From positions 6,065,134 through 6,129,133 of the forward strand of contig CM075852.1 of assembly GCA_037975125.1 (NCBI GenBank): a stretch of 64,000 bases of DNA, given 5' to 3'. The DNA comes from Latrodectus hesperus (taxonomy: Eukaryota; Arthropoda; Arachnida; Araneae; Theridiidae). Of the stretch, positions 58,999 to 64,000 are shown piece by piece. The notes under the pieces were generated by a model. It did not search any database and was not told the DNA's origin. It saw only the letters and a list, made by a program, of their open reading frames with translations. Numbering within the stretch: position 1 is the first letter of the stretch; each line of letters starts with the position of its first letter. The translations under genes were made by a program, and so were the position numbers.

Positions 58999-59708
58999 TT
59001 AGGTTTGGGAATAAGTTCGTAGCGTTTTTACCAAGGTCTTTTTAAACAAAATAACAATAATTAGATCAATAAGTTAATCAATTATATATTCGCCGTTGCT
59101 GTTTACAACCTCTTCCCACCTCTCGACCAGTTTGTTGATGCCGTTCAGCCAAAAATCGCCGGGTCTAGTGTCAAAGAAGTTGTTGAGCCAGTTTCTAAGA
59201 ACCTCTTTGTTATCAGAGGTAACGTCTTTCATATGGTTTGACAAGGAGCGGGAAAGATGGTAATTGGTCGGTGCAAGGTCCAGAGAATACTGCGGATGCT
59301 GACGGACCTCCCATTCGAGCTCTTGGATGCTTTGGCGACTAGTGCAACATGGGGCGTGGCATTGTCGTGAAGGAGTATGGTTTGACCATGTCGGTCAGGT
59401 CTTTTCAGTCGAATAGTCTCATTCACGCGGTGTTGCTGGCCAATATAGAGCTCCTTGTTGACTGTGGCATTCTTTTCGAGCATTTCCTAGTGCACCAAGA
59501 AGTCCTTAAAATCTGACTCAACATCTTCTTTGACAAAAAAACCAGGCATTTTTTGGTAGAACGACATCAACAAATGGTTGGAGAAATGGTAAGAGATTGT
59601 AAACAGCAACGGTGAATATATAATTGATTAACCTTTTGATTTAATTATTAGTTTTTGTTTAAATAAAGGTCTTTGGTAAAAACGCTACGAATTTATTCCC
59701 CAACCTAA
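58999..59708 (-). mobile_element. mariner foldback derivative with about 210-bp inverted arms
   Basis: A 710-bp element flanked by TA (58997-58998 and 59709-59710). The ends start TTAGGTTTGGGAATAA and, from the other side, TTAGGTTGGGGAATAA. Unlike a normal mariner, the similarity of the two ends continues inward for about 210 bp (to about 59215 on the left and 59497 on the right). Both arms encode the transposase C-terminus: the left arm on the minus strand, and the right arm on the plus strand as VNSNGEYIID plus a stop at about 59634. The 5' end of the original element has therefore been replaced by an inverted copy of its 3' end. Confidence 0.9.
59226..59494 (-). pseudogene. mariner transposase middle and C-terminal part
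   Basis: The minus-strand frame (59229-59483) reads NKELYIGQQHRVNETIRLKR and GQTILLHDNATPHVALVAKA. The LLHDNATPH block is the mariner motif with the second catalytic Asp. After a frameshift the next part is readable as QHPPYS and then the left arm, with the C-terminal WLNNFFDTRPGDFWLNGINK and WEEVVNSNGEYI. The DNA-binding N-terminus and the first Asp are missing. It is a different mariner subfamily from the copy at 37.7 kb, judged by end sequence and protein. Confidence 0.88.
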
Positions 59709-59710
59709 TA

Positions 59711-60037
59711 TTATAATTTCTCGTGGGATTTGTATTTTACTTTTACATCTTTTTCATTAGTTAATATTTTAAATAATATTATTTACATCTTATAAACTTA
59801 TTTGACTTAATATTTTTATTGATCAATTAAAATTTATTTATGCTTTGAAATAAGCGGACAAGTGGTTGTGTTAGAATTAGGTTCCACTATATGTACACAG
59901 GCTGGAAAAAAGATACTTTTGTAGAGGGGTAACCATTAGATGTGCCCCCATATAAAAATGCAACTTTTTTTTGGCATAATCAAGCAGTTACCAAGATGTG
60001 GTCTCTGCCCCCTAAAAAGAAAGCATTTTATTTGGCA
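59711..60037. other. Spacer
   Basis: No gene seen. Confidence 0.45.
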
Positions 60038-60108
60038 TTAACCCAGATAAGCCTACTGTCCTATATTTAGGACAGTAGAATATAGGACAGTAGGCTTATC
60101 TGGGTTAA
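60038..60108. repeat. Palindrome with 29-bp perfect arms
   Basis: Arms 60038-60066 and 60080-60108 (TTAACCCAGATAAGCCTACT...) are exact complements around a 13-nt loop. The loop carries a further copy of GGACAGTA, so the left arm can also pair with the loop (CTACTGTCCTA with TAGGACAGTAG). Confidence 0.97.
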
Positions 60109-60117
60109 AAGAAAGCT

Positions 60118-60509
60118 TTCATCGTCCGGAAGGGCGGGGTACGATTCCCAATGCTATGAAAGTACCCACAGATAGTACATGAAAGTACCCCATGATAGTA
60201 CCATGTACCCACAGAGTACACGCAATATATGTGCTAGTTAAATCCGTGGAATCGTGCGAAAGTCCTGTGGTCGGTCGTTGAGTAATTACCATGGGTGAAA
60301 AGATCTGGAAAAAATTTCCTCCTCCTTCAGATCAATGTCAAAATTGAGGGAGTGGATTCTCTGGTGGTGCCCTCTATCGGAGGATTTGATGAGCAAAGTC
60401 GAACTTTTACCTTCGTGGTGCTCTGGTTAAACGAAAGACGCACACTACTGACTTAAATTCACATAGCCAAGATACAGCGAGCTTGGCTTGTCCAAGTGTC
60501 ATTAGTAAC
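60118..60509 (+). mobile_element. tRNA-derived SINE, family 1, plus-strand copy
   Basis: It starts at TTTCATCGTCCGGAAG and carries the B-box-like GGGTACGATTCCC at about 60136-60149. It shares the body (GTCCTGTGGTCGGTCGTTGAG, ACCATGGGTG, CAAAATTGAGG) and the 3' end (CTTGTCCAAGTGTCATTAG) with the copies at 15.6 and 17.7 kb. The A-box side is missing and its place is taken by the palindrome at 60038-60108. A short internal expansion of AGTACC-rich units (about 60160-60220) is not present in the other copies. Confidence 0.88.
60365..60380 (-). promoter_or_regulatory. CTCF-like motif within the SINE
   Basis: The minus strand reads CCGATAGAGGGCACCA, matching CCASYAGRKGGCRSYV at 14 of 16 positions with a fully matching 11-base core. 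It occupies the same place in the SINE as the motif at 15717-15732. Motif similarity only. Confidence 0.35.
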
Positions 60510-63829
<3,320 letters not shown>

Positions 63830-64000
63830 GTAGTGCATGGCAAATCACTCGATTTTTAAGAGCATAGGACATGTTCTTTGAGGAGGGAAGTTTCAGATTT
63901 TGATTCCAGCTATTATTGAACAATGAGATATGAGCGTTTCACTTTTGCTTTAACCGTACATAATCTGCTTGGGAGTTTTTCGTGAGATGTGAGTAGGGCT
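63830..64000 (+). mobile_element. Possible family 2 SINE, cut by the window end
   Basis: It contains TTTTGATTCCAGCT (B-box-like), then TTGAACAATGAGATATGAG and TGCTTGGGAGTTTTT, which correspond in order to the element at 7760-7950 read on its minus strand. An A-box-like segment would lie around 63850 (TTTTTAAGAGCATAGG). The element continues beyond the window. Confidence 0.5.

Overview
This window looks like arthropod nuclear DNA, most likely from an arachnid such as a spider. That is an inference. It rests on very AT-rich sequence, a dozen long (TA)n tracts, Tc1 and mariner elements inserted at TA, decayed gypsy and non-LTR retrotransposons, and several tRNA-derived SINEs. I find no convincing host gene: no bacterial-style ORFs, no rRNA, no intact tRNA and no CRISPR. 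The window is best read as intergenic DNA or the inside of a very long intron. Three short GC-richer stretches with splice-like edges are kept only as weak exon candidates.

Layout, 1-24 kb. A decayed Tc1 element with recognisable 30-bp ends lies at 1541-3110, followed by a (TA)n tract and a possible SINE (7760-7950). A 2.4-kb satellite of 20 monomers of 120-124 bp fills 8221-10664. A 138-bp (TA)n tract is at 12721. Short tandem duplications and an AT palindrome field occupy 14.6-15.1 kb. Two copies of a tRNA-derived SINE (15.6 and 17.7 kb, minus strand) flank a non-LTR retrotransposon C-terminus. A 119-nt tract of only G and T is at 18570. A 128-bp tandem duplication and a SINE-like head follow at 22-23 kb, then a second Tc1 remnant at 23.8-24.4 kb.

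Layout, 24-45 kb. There are about 4 kb of plain AT-rich DNA, a GC-rich island at 28.83 kb, a 213-bp tandem duplication at 29.25 kb carrying splice-like motifs, and a cluster of three hairpins at 30.74-30.91 kb. The longest (TA)n tract (392 bp) is at 34489. Then come a reverse-transcriptase fragment with a YIDD box (35.6-36.2 kb, minus), a DDxD transposase scrap (37.3 kb), an internally deleted mariner with perfect 31-bp ends (37693-38585), and two more non-LTR C-terminal remnants (39.9 and 44.4 kb).

Layout, 45-64 kb. More (TA)n tracts follow, then a gypsy-type pol remnant (53.3-54.1 kb, minus) bracketed by two related segments. At 58999-59708 is a 710-bp mariner derivative whose two long arms both derive from the 3' end of the transposase. 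A 29-bp-arm palindrome abuts a third SINE copy (60.0-60.5 kb), four (TA)n tracts sit close together (61.4-63.3 kb), and a possible second-family SINE runs off the end.

The elements do not form a pathway; they are layers of insertion and decay. The best leads are the foldback mariner, the hairpin clusters that look like template-switch scars, the locally homogenised satellite, and a SINE family carrying a CTCF-like core.
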